NCBI GenBank assembly: GCA_036489755.1
Contig: DASXFD010000048.1
Coordinates: forward strand, 1 to 64,000
Source of the DNA: JABFXX01 sp036489755
Lineage (GTDB): Bacteria; Myxococcota_A; Polyangia; Haliangiales; Haliangiaceae
DNA length: 64,000 nucleotides
Direction: 5' to 3'
In this document: piece by piece, positions 45,479-56,102 of the stretch
Position numbering within the stretch: the stretch's first letter is position 1
How the letters are laid out: the number at the start of each line of letters is the position of its first letter
Made by a program: the position numbers and the translations under genes
Notes under the pieces: model-generated
The model's database searches: none
Seen by the model: the letters and a program-made list of their open reading frames with translations, nothing else
Told to the model about the DNA's origin: nothing

Positions 45479-46453
45479 GTGAGGGCCGTTTGGATCGGTG
45501 CGTGCCTGTGTGCACTGATCGCGACCGCCGCGGCCGATCCGACCGGAGACCAGCTACGCGCCAGCGGCGAGAAGCTCGCGAAGCAGGGCCTCTACAGCGA
45601 GGCGATCGCCGCGTTCAAGGCCGCCGACAAACTGGTGCCGCGCGCGACGAACTGGTGCCTGATCGGCCTCGCGTACACGCGGCGCGAGCTGTGGCCGCAA
45701 GCGGAGATCGCGATCGAGCGCTGCCATCGCCTCGCGGCCGTGGATGATCCGCTACCCAGCTGGCTGGCGGCGCTCGAGACGCAGCTCGCGTCGCGCCTCG
45801 CGGCTGCCGACGTCGCGGCCGTCGACATCGCGGTCGAGCCCGCAGGCACGCCCGCCGAGCTCACGGTGTCGAGCTTCGCACCCGACGAGACGTTTCACGC
45901 GCGCGTGATTCACCTGCCGTTCGGGCACCAGGTGATCAGCGCGACCGCGCCGGGCTACGTGCGCACCGACGTCGCGATCGACGTCGTCGATCGGAAGCCG
46001 CTGCACGTGGTCGTCAAGCTGATCGGCGCCGAGCACGCCGAGCCGCTGCCGCCGGCGCCACCGCCGGTCGTCGTGACACCGCCCGCGGCCGTCGTCGTCG
46101 CACGTGCGCCCGAGCCAACGCCGCCGCAGCAGCCCACGAGTTTGGCGCCGTGGCTCGTCATGGGCGCCGGCGCCGGTGTCGCGATCGCCGGCGGCATCGT
46201 CGAAGCGACCTGGTTCAAGACGGCGCACGATCACTTGGCGCAGGCGACGACCACGAGCGAATACGCGCAGTGGTCGAATGCGTTCGACACGCGCCGAGAC
46301 GTCGTGATCGGCTGCTACGCGCTCGGCGCGGTCGCCGTCGGGGTCGGCGTCGTGCTCGAGCTGACGGGACACCACGCCGACGAGCGCAGCGTGCAGATTT
46401 CGGCGTCGCCGATGCCGGGTGGCTCGGTCGTCACGATCGGCTGGTCGCGATGA
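45479..46453 (+). CDS. PEGA-domain protein with TPR and membrane anchor
   Basis: 324 aa: signal peptide, TPR-like helices (EKLAKQGLYSEAIAAFKAAD), a PEGA domain (VDIAVEPAGTPAELTVSS ... VISATAPGYVRTDVAIDVVD), a long Pro/Ala/Val linker and two C-terminal hydrophobic helices. The GTG start has GGGGAGA upstream. Such proteins accompany Ser/Thr kinases in myxobacteria and may sense or scaffold at the envelope. The stop overlaps the next lipoprotein gene (ATGA). Confidence 0.83.
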   Translation: MRAVWIGACLCALIATAAADPTGDQLRASGEKLAKQGLYSEAIAAFKAADKLVPRATNWCLIGLAYTRRELWPQAEIAIERCHRLAAVDDPLPSWLAALETQLASRLAAADVAAVDIAVEPAGTPAELTVSSFAPDETFHARVIHLPFGHQVISATAPGYVRTDVAIDVVDRKPLHVVVKLIGAEHAEPLPPAPPPVVVTPPAAVVVARAPEPTPPQQPTSLAPWLVMGAGAGVAIAGGIVEATWFKTAHDHLAQATTTSEYAQWSNAFDTRRDVVIGCYALGAVAVGVGVVLELTGHHADERSVQISASPMPGGSVVTIGWSR

Positions 46454-47322
46454 GCATGCGTGCGGTGCTCGTGGCGATCGCCTTGCCGGCGTGCCTCTTG
46501 AAACCTGCGCCGCCGAGCAATGGCACCGACGATGCCAACCCGGCGGGCGACGGTCGCCCGGATGACACCAAGGGCGGCAGCGGCAGCGACGGCAGCGGCA
46601 GCAATGGCAGCGGCAGCGCGGACCCGACGCCGCGCTTGATCTCGTACGCGTTTTACAGCGCTAGCGCGCACACGACGGGCATGACGAGCACGACGTACTC
46701 GATCACCGCCGAAAATATCGTCAGCGGCGAGCTGCTCGTGTTGTTCGCGAGCTTCAACGGCAGTGTTTCGACGTTCGTTCCGCCGGCGAGCTTCATCTCG
46801 GTCTACGACGTGCAGTACGGCGGCGCCGATGGCCAAACGTTCGCGGTCGCGTACGGCCTTTCCGACGGGGCGACGACGATGTACTCGGGAACCTACGGCA
46901 GCGGCGGCGGCATCCCTTCGATCGCGATGCAGCTGGTCGCGGTCGGCGGCCCGATCTCCGGCATGCCTCTCGACGTTCACGACGATCACTACACGGGTTC
47001 CGATAGCTCGTTGCCGAACGTCGAGGTGACGACGTCGGGGGACGCCACGATGGCGGCGAGCTGCGAGGTTCTGGTCGCGGTGGGTGCCGACTGGGAAAGC
47101 TCGGGCTCGGTCGTCCCGCAGTTCTCGGCGCCGATCACGGAAGTCGGCGCGGACACCGACGAGGGCAGCAACAGCGTGACGAGTTTCTCGAGGACGTCGC
47201 TCACCGTCGGCCGATTCGACAATCCGGTGAGCGGGTCGCTCGGCGCTCATTCGATCGACCTGACGAGCGCCACCACAGGGCAGTCATGGGGCCTCGTGAT
47301 CGCGATCGCGCCCGGGACGTAG
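46450..47322 (+). CDS. Lipoprotein of unknown function, 290 aa
   Basis: The short signal MSMRAVLVAIALPAC ends in LPAC. It is followed by a flexible linker with GSGSDGSGSNGSGSA. The mature domain is beta-rich (VSGELLVLFASFNGS, MQLVAVGGPISGM) without known motif. It is coupled to the PEGA gene by ATGA. Its stop is 1 nt from the convergent kinase stop. Confidence 0.78.
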   Translation: MSMRAVLVAIALPACLLKPAPPSNGTDDANPAGDGRPDDTKGGSGSDGSGSNGSGSADPTPRLISYAFYSASAHTTGMTSTTYSITAENIVSGELLVLFASFNGSVSTFVPPASFISVYDVQYGGADGQTFAVAYGLSDGATTMYSGTYGSGGGIPSIAMQLVAVGGPISGMPLDVHDDHYTGSDSSLPNVEVTTSGDATMAASCEVLVAVGADWESSGSVVPQFSAPITEVGADTDEGSNSVTSFSRTSLTVGRFDNPVSGSLGAHSIDLTSATTGQSWGLVIAIAPGT

Positions 47323-47323
47323 A

Positions 47324-48718
<1,395 letters not shown>

Positions 48719-48764
48719 GACGAGGCTCGTAATTTACCATGCAGTCGAAAGCCATGATCGCGGG

Positions 48765-50927
48765 ATGAGGCCGGTAGCGACCATCGCGATCGTCACGTTC
48801 GTGACGTTGGTCCTCGAGCTGACGTCGACGCGGCTGTTCGCGTACATCGGCAGCTCGCACGCGACGTCGGCGACGCTGTCGATCGCGTTGCTCGGCCTCG
48901 GCATCGGCGCGGCCGTGCGCGTGCGCGTGCCGCGCTGGACCGAGCCGCGCCACGTGGCTCCGGCGCTCGCCGCAGCGTTGTTCTGCCTGGCGTCGTCGGC
49001 GGTGGCCGGTGCGCCGCTGCCGGTGCTCGCCGTGGTGTCGCTGGTGCCGTTCGCGTGCGCGGGCAGCTTGGTTTCGGATGCGTATGCGGCGCGCGGCGGC
49101 GGCGCTGCACGTACGACGTATGCGATCGATCTGTGCGCGGCCGCCGGCGGATGTCTGGTCACGCCGCACGTCCTCGGTCCGCTGTCGCCGACGCAGATCA
49201 TGGCGGTGCTCGGCCTGATGTGCTGCGCGCTGGCGGTGCTGCTGCGCGCGCGCGTGGCCGCGATCGTACTGCTCGCCGTCGCGAACGCGAGCCTGTTGGT
49301 GATCGCGCTGCCCGATGGGCCGCTCGAGGTGCTGCTGCGGTCGGATCCGCACTCCGAGAAAGCGATCGTCGAGACGCCGACGTCGCCGCGCGACATCGTC
49401 GATTCGGCATGGAGCCCGCTCGGCCGGCTCGACGTCAAGCGCATGCCCGATCCGCGGCTCGGCGTCTTCACCGACGGCATGAGCCCGACGTACATGGTCG
49501 AACGATCGGCCGCGAAGGCGGGCTCGTTCGAGACCACGTGGGGGCTCTTGATGTCGCTGCCGTATCGCGCGCTGCATCCCGACCACGTGCTCGTGCTCGG
49601 TGCCGGCGCGGGTGCGAGCGTGTGGCTCGCGAAGAAGTACGGCGCGTCGCGCGTCGACGCGGTCGAGGTCAATCCGGCGATCCCGGGCGTGCTGGCGCGC
49701 TGGAAGCGCTTCGCCGGCGACGTCTATCACGAGCCGGGCGTGCGGTTGTTCACCGAGGACGCGCGGCGCTATCTGGCCGACACCACCGAGCACTACGATC
49801 TGATCGAGCTCGCGCTGGCGCTGACCGGCAACGTGCACGCGGAACAGCCGGCGGGGATGGAAGCGAACCTCTACACCGTCGAGGCCGTGAAGCTTTATCT
49901 GAGTCGGCTGACTCCCGGCGGCGTGTTGGTGCTCATTCACAGCGATCCGGGAAACGCATATCGCCAGCTGCTCACGGTGATCGAAGCGCTCGGCACGACG
50001 CGCGACCGAGCGCTCGACGGCATCGCGGTGCTCCACGATCCGCGGCCCGAGACCGCGTATCGCTACATGGTGGTCGTGCGCACGTCGTCGATGCCGCTCG
50101 ACGTGGCCGACCGGCTCGACGTCGAGCCGGCGGAGCTGTTGTGGGGCCCGGGCGATCCGCCGGAGCGTGCGGCGCAGCTGCTCGATCCGGCGCAGCTCGG
50201 CGCGACGGCGCGCGACGACTTCGCGCCGGTCCACGACGACCGCCCGTACTTCTTTCAAAACACCAAGGGCCTGGTCGCGACCGCGCTCGCACAACCCGGC
50301 CGGTTATGGATTCTCGTCGGTGCGCTCGTCGTCGTGCTCGTGCTGATCGGCGAGCGGCGTCGCGACGCACGGTCGTTCGTGCGGCCGGCGGCGGTCGCGA
50401 GCGGCGTCGGCGCCGCGTATTTGTGCGTCGAGCTCGCGCTCGTCCAGCGGTTCACGCTCGCCGCCGGCGGCACGCTCTACGCGGTCTCGTTCGTGCTGTT
50501 CTGCGTGCTCGCGTGGAGCGCGGCCGGCGCGCTGCTGTTCGGCGGTCGCTGGCGCCGGCTCGCGCGCGGCGTGTCGTGGGCATGCGCGACGGCGGGGCTC
50601 GCGATCTTCGCGACCGCGCTAGTCGTGCGCGACGTCGCATGGCTCGACGCGATCTCGAGCGACGCCGGCCGGCTCGTCCTGATCGCCGCGCTGCTCGCGC
50701 CCGCCGGGCTCGCGATCGGCGGACCGTTCTCGGTGCTGCTCGCTCATCACGGCGATCCGGCGGGACGCATCGCGAGCTTGTGGGCGATCAACGGCGCGGC
50801 GTCGGTGGCCGGTGGCATCGCGGGTGCGCTCGCGTTGCGCGTCGGCGGCTCGACCGACGCGCTGATGGTCGCGGCCGTGCTGTACGTCGCGGCGGCGGCG
50901 ACCGCACCGCGATCAGCGGACGTATAG
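48765..50927 (+). CDS. Membrane spermidine-synthase-like protein
   Basis: 720 aa. Six or seven N-terminal hydrophobic helices, then a Rossmann-type domain (HVLVLGAGAGASVWLAKKYG, VDAVEVNPAI, LFTEDARRYL) as in spermidine synthases. Several C-terminal helices follow. The usual polyamine-site residues are not clear, so true aminopropyl transfer is uncertain. Such fused membrane proteins are common and mostly uncharacterised. The ATG start is divergent from the kinase; the 3' end overlaps the convergent DUF1634 gene by 15 nt. Confidence 0.88.
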   Translation: MRPVATIAIVTFVTLVLELTSTRLFAYIGSSHATSATLSIALLGLGIGAAVRVRVPRWTEPRHVAPALAAALFCLASSAVAGAPLPVLAVVSLVPFACAGSLVSDAYAARGGGAARTTYAIDLCAAAGGCLVTPHVLGPLSPTQIMAVLGLMCCALAVLLRARVAAIVLLAVANASLLVIALPDGPLEVLLRSDPHSEKAIVETPTSPRDIVDSAWSPLGRLDVKRMPDPRLGVFTDGMSPTYMVERSAAKAGSFETTWGLLMSLPYRALHPDHVLVLGAGAGASVWLAKKYGASRVDAVEVNPAIPGVLARWKRFAGDVYHEPGVRLFTEDARRYLADTTEHYDLIELALALTGNVHAEQPAGMEANLYTVEAVKLYLSRLTPGGVLVLIHSDPGNAYRQLLTVIEALGTTRDRALDGIAVLHDPRPETAYRYMVVVRTSSMPLDVADRLDVEPAELLWGPGDPPERAAQLLDPAQLGATARDDFAPVHDDRPYFFQNTKGLVATALAQPGRLWILVGALVVVLVLIGERRRDARSFVRPAAVASGVGAAYLCVELALVQRFTLAAGGTLYAVSFVLFCVLAWSAAGALLFGGRWRRLARGVSWACATAGLAIFATALVVRDVAWLDAISSDAGRLVLIAALLAPAGLAIGGPFSVLLAHHGDPAGRIASLWAINGAASVAGGIAGALALRVGGSTDALMVAAVLYVAAAATAPRSADV

Positions 50928-51191
50928 CCCGAGCCACGCGCCGGTGCCGATCACGGCGAGCACGAGCGCGGCGATCAGCGCGTACTTGCGATCGCGCAGG
51001 CGAGCGAACGCGACGAGCATCACCGCGACGCGTGCGATCGGCAGCGCGACGAATGCGACGATGCCGATCGTCTCGACGGTCACGCCCGCGCGGACGTCGC
51101 CGCATACTAACGCGAAGCCGATCGCGACGACGATCGTGCCGGCGATCGTGCCCGCCGCGAGCAGCCGTGCGAGCTGGCGTTCGAGGCTCAC
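50913..51191 (-). CDS. DUF1634 small membrane protein
   Basis: 92 aa with three hydrophobic helices: LLAAGTIAGTIVVAIGFALV, a central VETIGIVAFVALPIARVAVML, and ALIAALVLAVIGTGAWLGLYV. This is the DUF1634 pattern of small proteins encoded beside TauE/SafE permeases. The GTG overlaps the permease stop as GTGA, so it is probably a permease partner. Confidence 0.85.
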   Translation of the reverse strand: MSLERQLARLLAAGTIAGTIVVAIGFALVCGDVRAGVTVETIGIVAFVALPIARVAVMLVAFARLRDRKYALIAALVLAVIGTGAWLGLYVR

Positions 51192-51979
51192 GCGCCACCG
51201 CCCGCGATCGTGATCCCGAAGGCGGCGAGCGACATCTGCACGCACAGCGCGACGAGCGTCGCGACGAACAACAGGCGGAGGCGCGAGCCGGGCGCGGCGA
51301 GCAACAGCTTCGCGCCGAGCAACGCGCCGAGGACCGAGCCGAGGACGACCGGTGCCGCGATGGCGGCCACGACGTCGCCGCGCGCGAGATACGCGACGCC
51401 GCTCGCGGCCGCGGTGACGCCGATCATGAAGTTCGACGTCGCCGACGAGATCTTGATCGGCAGCCGCAACGCGGTGTCCATCGCCGGAATCTTCAAGACG
51501 CCGCTGCCGATGCCGAGCAGCGCGGAGACCATGCCGGCGCCGTACATCAGGCTCATCGCGACCGGCAGCCGAGCCGCATCGTAGGCGCGCTCGCCGTGCT
51601 CGACGGTGCGCTCGTCGCTCGTGCCGCGGCGCGCGAACATCTGCCATGCGGAGATCGCGAGCACGGCCGCAAACACGAGGTAGAGCACGCGCGCCGCGAT
51701 GAGCCCGCTCAACAAAACGCCGGTCAGCGCGCCGATCGTCGTCGCGACCTCGAGCACGATCGCGAGCCGCACGTCGGTGAGCCGCGCGTTGAGGTACGGC
51801 GCCGCGCCGGCACACGAGCACGCGATCACCGACACGATCCCCGCCGCGACGGCGGTGTGCAGCCCGACGTGCGCGAACAACACGAGCGCCGGCACGATGA
51901 AGATACCGCCGGCCATGCCGAGGATGCCGCCCAGCGCGCTCGCGCCGAAAGCCATCGCGAACAGCGCGAGCTCGAACAT
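51188..51979 (-). CDS. TSUP (TauE/SafE) family transporter
   Basis: 263 aa with about eight helices in two related halves: GGILGMAGGIFIVPALVL (first signature) and SALLGIGSGVLKIPAMD (second). The GxGGG-type glycine loops of the family are visible. It probably exports sulfite, sulfonates or organosulfur compounds. The substrate cannot be read from the sequence. It is coupled to DUF1634. Confidence 0.92.
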   Translation of the reverse strand: MFELALFAMAFGASALGGILGMAGGIFIVPALVLFAHVGLHTAVAAGIVSVIACSCAGAAPYLNARLTDVRLAIVLEVATTIGALTGVLLSGLIAARVLYLVFAAVLAISAWQMFARRGTSDERTVEHGERAYDAARLPVAMSLMYGAGMVSALLGIGSGVLKIPAMDTALRLPIKISSATSNFMIGVTAAASGVAYLARGDVVAAIAAPVVLGSVLGALLGAKLLLAAPGSRLRLLFVATLVALCVQMSLAAFGITIAGGGA

Positions 51980-51996
51980 CTATCGCTCTTAGCGCG

Positions 51997-54204
51997 TCAC
52001 TGTACCGGCAGGAACGTCGAGCGCCAAGCCGAGCCGTCTCCGACCTCACCCTCGAGGTTGCGGCCCCAACAATAGAGCTGACCCTCGGACGAGATCGCGC
52101 ACGTATCGTCGACACCGACGGCGACGCTGGTCCACGAACCGCTGCCCACCGGCTGTGGCTCGTGATACTCGACGAACGAGCCGAGGCCGAGCTGACCGAA
52201 GTTGTTCGCGCCCCAGCACGCGAGCGTCCCGCCGACCATCACGCCGCACGCGTGGTTCTCACCGATCGAGATCTGATTCCACGTGCCGGGCAGCTGCGAC
52301 GGCGCCGGGGTCGCCCCGAGCGTCGCCGTCTGGTTGCCGAGCTGGCCGTGATCGTTCTTGCCGCAGCACGAAAACGTCGTGCCCATCGCGCTGCAGGTGT
52401 CGGCTCCGCCGACAACGAGCGTGTCCGCCGAGAGCCCGGCCACCGAGACCGGGTTCGGCCCGCCGCTCAACCCATTTGTCCCGAGCTCGCCGAATGTCGA
52501 ATCGCCCCAGCACAGGACCTGGCCACCGGCGATGCCACAGCTGTGCGCGTCGCCGACGCCGATCGACGTATAGCTATGGCTGGTATCCGTCGGCGACACG
52601 TCGTTCGGTCCGGCGGGCTGCCCGGTCTCGCCGGCGGGGTTGTAGCCCCAGCACTCGGTGTCACCGGCGAGCGGGATCGCGCAGGTGTGGCGGCTGGTCG
52701 CGACGGACGACCACAAGCCGGTGATGTTCACCGGAGACGCTCGATCGGTCATCGTCGAGTCGCCGACCCCGCCCTCCTCGTTGTAGCCCCAGCAGTAGAG
52801 ACTTTGGGTCACGTCGATCGCACAGACGTGGTCGGAGACGGCAATCGACTCGATGCCGCCACTGCCGACCATGATCGAGGTCGGCATGTCGCGATCGACC
52901 GTCGTGCCGTCGCCGACTGCGCCGAAGCCGTTGAAGCCCCAGCACGAAACTGCTTTCTGGTCGTCGAGCGAGCACGCGCTCTCGCCGTAGCCGCCGGTGA
53001 TGTCGCCGCCGACCGCGATCTGAATCACGGTGCCGCCGACCTGCACCGGAGTCGTCCGGCTGCCGCCGCCTGCGCTGCCGAGCTGACCGCCGTCGAGACC
53101 CGCGCACCACAGCGCGCTCGTGGAGTCGATCGCGCACGTGTGAGCGCCGCCGCCGGCGACGGCGAGCCACGCGTCCGATCCAGATTGGACCATCACGGGC
53201 GAGCTCTCGAACATCTCCGGCGTCGTGGCACCGAGCTGGCCCATCGCGTTCGCGCCCCAACAATACAAGCCGTCGTTCGACCCGACCCCGCACGCGAAGT
53301 CGAAGCCGACGGCGAGCGATTTCCACGTCTCGCCATGGCCGACCACGACCGGTATGTTGGAGCTGGCGGTCGTGTCGTTGCCGAGCTGGCCACTCGTGCC
53401 CTCGCCCCAACACTTCATGCTGCCGTCGAGGAGCACGCCGCACGCGGTCTCGCCGCCGGCGGCGAGCTGGTCCCAGCGATCGGCCGCCGAGCCACTCGGC
53501 ACCGGCGCGAATACGATCGTGCCGGCCGAGTCGCCGAGGCTGCCGTAAACATCGGTGCCCCAGCACCACATGCTCTGGTCGGCGCCGATCGCGCAGGTGA
53601 AGTCGTCGCCGGCTGCAACCGCGTGCCACTCGGTCGGTGCGGTCGTCTCCACGATCGCGGTCGGCACGTTCGAGCCGGCGTCGCTGCCGTCGCCGAGCTC
53701 GCCGACCGAGTTGTCCCCCCAGCACCAGATCGACGCGTCGGTCTTGATCCCGCAGGTGTGGTATTGGCCGCTCGACACGGCGAGCCACGTGCCGTCGACC
53801 TGGGCCGGCTGAAACGTCGGCGCCGTGTTCGATCCGATGCCGAGCTCGCCGAGCCCGTCGTCGCCCCAGCACCACAACTGCTGGTCGGTATCGATCGCGC
53901 ACGTGTGGATCCCGCCGGCAGACACGGCGGACCACGTCCCGCTGCCGATCTGAACCGGCACGTCGTCCTCGCTGTCGTCGCTCGACGTGCCGAGCTGCCC
54001 GCTATCGTTGCGTCCCCAACACCACAGCGTTCCGTCGACGCGGACGCCGCAGCTGTGTAGCGATCCGGCGGTGATGCTCGCCCAGCCCGGTCCCGTCGGC
54101 GGCGGCCCGGGCGCGTCGAGCTGTCCCGAGGGACGCGGCGGCTCGCTCAGGCACGCCGCGGCCGTGACCGACACGGCAATCACCCCCACGCGCAAGCGCA
54201 TCAT
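51997..54204 (-). CDS. RCC1-repeat lipoprotein
   Basis: 735 aa. A signal with lipobox-like AAAC precedes a Pro-rich linker, then RCC1-type repeats with the C.WG..xxGqlG core. I count fourteen such cores, enough for two seven-bladed propellers. One is altered to CAGLDGGQLG. Two Cys per blade (TCAI..LWCWG) may form disulfides. Such proteins are frequent in myxobacteria and are presumably surface-exposed for binding. The start ATG overlaps the stop of the glycosylase gene (ATGA). Confidence 0.9.
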   Translation of the reverse strand: MMRLRVGVIAVSVTAAACLSEPPRPSGQLDAPGPPPTGPGWASITAGSLHSCGVRVDGTLWCWGRNDSGQLGTSSDDSEDDVPVQIGSGTWSAVSAGGIHTCAIDTDQQLWCWGDDGLGELGIGSNTAPTFQPAQVDGTWLAVSSGQYHTCGIKTDASIWCWGDNSVGELGDGSDAGSNVPTAIVETTAPTEWHAVAAGDDFTCAIGADQSMWCWGTDVYGSLGDSAGTIVFAPVPSGSAADRWDQLAAGGETACGVLLDGSMKCWGEGTSGQLGNDTTASSNIPVVVGHGETWKSLAVGFDFACGVGSNDGLYCWGANAMGQLGATTPEMFESSPVMVQSGSDAWLAVAGGGAHTCAIDSTSALWCAGLDGGQLGSAGGGSRTTPVQVGGTVIQIAVGGDITGGYGESACSLDDQKAVSCWGFNGFGAVGDGTTVDRDMPTSIMVGSGGIESIAVSDHVCAIDVTQSLYCWGYNEEGGVGDSTMTDRASPVNITGLWSSVATSRHTCAIPLAGDTECWGYNPAGETGQPAGPNDVSPTDTSHSYTSIGVGDAHSCGIAGGQVLCWGDSTFGELGTNGLSGGPNPVSVAGLSADTLVVGGADTCSAMGTTFSCCGKNDHGQLGNQTATLGATPAPSQLPGTWNQISIGENHACGVMVGGTLACWGANNFGQLGLGSFVEYHEPQPVGSGSWTSVAVGVDDTCAISSEGQLYCWGRNLEGEVGDGSAWRSTFLPVQ

Positions 54205-55070
54205 GATGATGGTAACGCAAGCCCGGCCATCACGTAGAACGACCAGTAGCCGATCATCCGACCGTACCGGGCCGCGATCGCCGCATGGTCGATGCTCGCG
54301 GCGTAGATGGCGCTGGCGTGCTCGGCGAACGCGGGCAGCCACGGCAGCTCGTCCATGCGGCCGAGCCCGCGCAGCAAGATCGCGGCGGCCGAGAACGGGC
54401 CGATGCCGCGGATCGTGAGCAGCGCGTCGCGAGCTTGCCCGTACGGTGCGTCGCGCAGCTGCTCTTCGCCGACCGCGCGCACGCCGCGCACCACGTCGAC
54501 GATGCGCTCCGCCTTCGCGCGATTGCCGATCGCGCCCGCGATTTGCGCGGCGGTCAGCTCCGAAACCTCGGCGAGCTCGGGCATCGCGAACAACCGCCGG
54601 CCGCCGACCTCGACCGGCGCTCCGAACGCGGTCAGGAACCGACCGAGCAACGTGGCGGCGACCGCCACCGGCGCGCGTTGCATCAGCACCGAGTACACCG
54701 CGCTCTCGGCGAGTGTTCGAAACCGCAGGTGATGCAGGCCGTGCAGCGCCTCGACGATCGGCCGCAGCTTCACGTCGTCGCGCGCGACCGCGTAGAACGC
54801 CGAGATATCGTCATTCGCGCCGACGAGCCGAGCCGCGTGGATTGCCGCCACGTCGCGCAGCGATGGCGACAGCTCGGAAGCGAGCTCGAGCTCGAGCGCA
54901 CCGCCGCCACCGCGCAGCGTGACCGCGATCGGCTTGCCGCCGACGACGAACGCGGTTGTCAGCGACGTCGCATCGAGCGCGAGCTGGTGCTGGCACGGCG
55001 GGAAGCGCCGCGCGAACGCGAGGGTCTGCGCGAACGAGAACGGCCGGTTGGTCGGAATCGTCAGGTGCAT
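54201..55070 (-). CDS. AlkA/HhH-GPD-like DNA glycosylase, active-site Asp apparently absent
   Basis: 289 aa with AlkA layout: N-terminal beta domain (1-75), then a helical domain with the helix-hairpin-helix LLTIRGIGPFSAAAILLRGL (217-236). In AlkA relatives a catalytic Asp follows a FPxxD segment shortly after. Here it reads GRMDELPWLPAF, with Pro or Trp at that place. Residue Asp240 is the non-catalytic P-D one by alignment. It could be inactive, a lesion-binding protein, or use another residue. The start is clear (MHLTIPTNRPFSF). Confidence 0.84.
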   Translation of the reverse strand: MHLTIPTNRPFSFAQTLAFARRFPPCQHQLALDATSLTTAFVVGGKPIAVTLRGGGGALELELASELSPSLRDVAAIHAARLVGANDDISAFYAVARDDVKLRPIVEALHGLHHLRFRTLAESAVYSVLMQRAPVAVAATLLGRFLTAFGAPVEVGGRRLFAMPELAEVSELTAAQIAGAIGNRAKAERIVDVVRGVRAVGEEQLRDAPYGQARDALLTIRGIGPFSAAAILLRGLGRMDELPWLPAFAEHASAIYAASIDHAAIAARYGRMIGYWSFYVMAGLALPSS

Positions 55071-55159
55071 GATTCCAACGTGACGCGCCCTCGTGTCAGC
55101 CTATTGTCAAGTTTGAGGTTTTGCGCGCGTGCACAGTGGCGATCGACGATGATGGCCTG

Positions 55160-55942
55160 GTGCGCACGGAGCCGGTGGTCGTCGCGGTCGCGCTTGCCGC
55201 GTGTGGGCGGATCGACTTCGGCGCGTCGACGACCATCGATGCACGCGAGCTCGGCGATGCGCGCACGGCCGACGCGAGCACGCCGGGCGATGCCGACCAA
55301 GTGGTCGTGATCGTCTCCGACGACTTCGGCCGCTCGATCGCGAGCGACTGGGGCAGCGCCGACGTCGGCGGTGCGTGGTCGGTGTTCAATCCCGACGGCA
55401 GCACGGTGAGCGTCGACGCGGGTCATGGCGAGATCGCGATGACGAGCGCGACCGGTTATGCCGACTGTCACGTCGCGAGCGCGATCGCGCTCGACACCGA
55501 GACGCGCGTGGTCGCCGCGTTCGATCGTCTGCCCACGACCGGGTCGTACACCGCGACCGTGTCGGCGCGCTGGAGCGCAAACGGCACCGACTATCGACTT
55601 CACCTCGACGTGCTCGCCGGCGGCTCGGCCGCGACGTACATCGACGAGGCAGCCGGTGGGACCTACGTCGACATCCAAGATGGCACCGTGCCGTTCACGG
55701 TGACCGCGAGCTCCGGCGTCGCGATGTCGCTGGTTGCGACCGGTGCGTCGCCGACCGTGCTGTGCGGCAAGGTCTGGCCCGCAAACGCCGCCGAGCCGAG
55801 CGCGTGCACGGTGTCGGTGCAGGACAGCACGCCGGCGTTGCAGGTGCCGGGCATCTCGTACCTGGACACGTACGACACCGACGACACGCCGCCGACGTTT
55901 TCGTTCTCGACGTTTCGCTTCCTGCGCGTCGGCGCCGAATGA
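55160..55942 (+). CDS. Lipoprotein of unknown function, 260 aa
   Basis: The best lipoprotein signal begins at GTG 55160 (VRTEPVVVAVALAACGRIDF; lipobox LAAC). Starts at 55121 (TTG) or 55136 (GTG) would add acidic residues to the signal and are less likely. The mature domain is a beta-sandwich-like lectin/LamG-type fold (DDFGRSIASDWG, WSVFNPDGSTVSVDAG, GYADCHVASAIALDT). No exact family. It is divergent from the glycosylase gene. Confidence 0.75.
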   Translation: MRTEPVVVAVALAACGRIDFGASTTIDARELGDARTADASTPGDADQVVVIVSDDFGRSIASDWGSADVGGAWSVFNPDGSTVSVDAGHGEIAMTSATGYADCHVASAIALDTETRVVAAFDRLPTTGSYTATVSARWSANGTDYRLHLDVLAGGSAATYIDEAAGGTYVDIQDGTVPFTVTASSGVAMSLVATGASPTVLCGKVWPANAAEPSACTVSVQDSTPALQVPGISYLDTYDTDDTPPTFSFSTFRFLRVGAE

Positions 55943-55943
55943 G

Positions 55944-56082
55944 CTAGCGCCGGCGAACGACCGCGTTGTTGTGCGCTTCGTCGCGCGCCGAGTAGACGAG
56001 CGTGACGGTGCGGCGCGCGGCGTAGCACGCGATAGCCATCGGATGGTTCGGCAGGTTCGTAGGCGCGCGCGAGACGGATCAT
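55944..56082 (-). pseudogene. DUF488 gene remnant with internal deletion and frameshift
   Basis: MIRLARAYEPAEPSDGYRVL is the start of a DUF488 protein. Directly after it, in a different frame, AARRTVTLVYSARDEAHNNA then VVRRR and a stop match the DUF488 C-terminus (VTLVY.A.D..HN.AVV). The ~60-70 central residues are missing. The total is ~139 bp where a full gene has ~350. A deletion of roughly 200 bp with frame loss is the simplest reading. Confidence 0.72.
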
Positions 56083-56102
56083 CGTCGCGAGATCACCGTA
56101 GC

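Noticed and set aside
49055..52075. 1006-codon open frame on the + strand
   Set aside because: It runs out of frame through the spermidine-synthase-like gene and antisense to the TSUP gene. Arg-rich composition shows it is a shadow.
55082..55110. Perfect TTGACA on the - strand upstream of the glycosylase gene
   Set aside because: No acceptable -10 element at 16-18 nt, so it was not called as a promoter.
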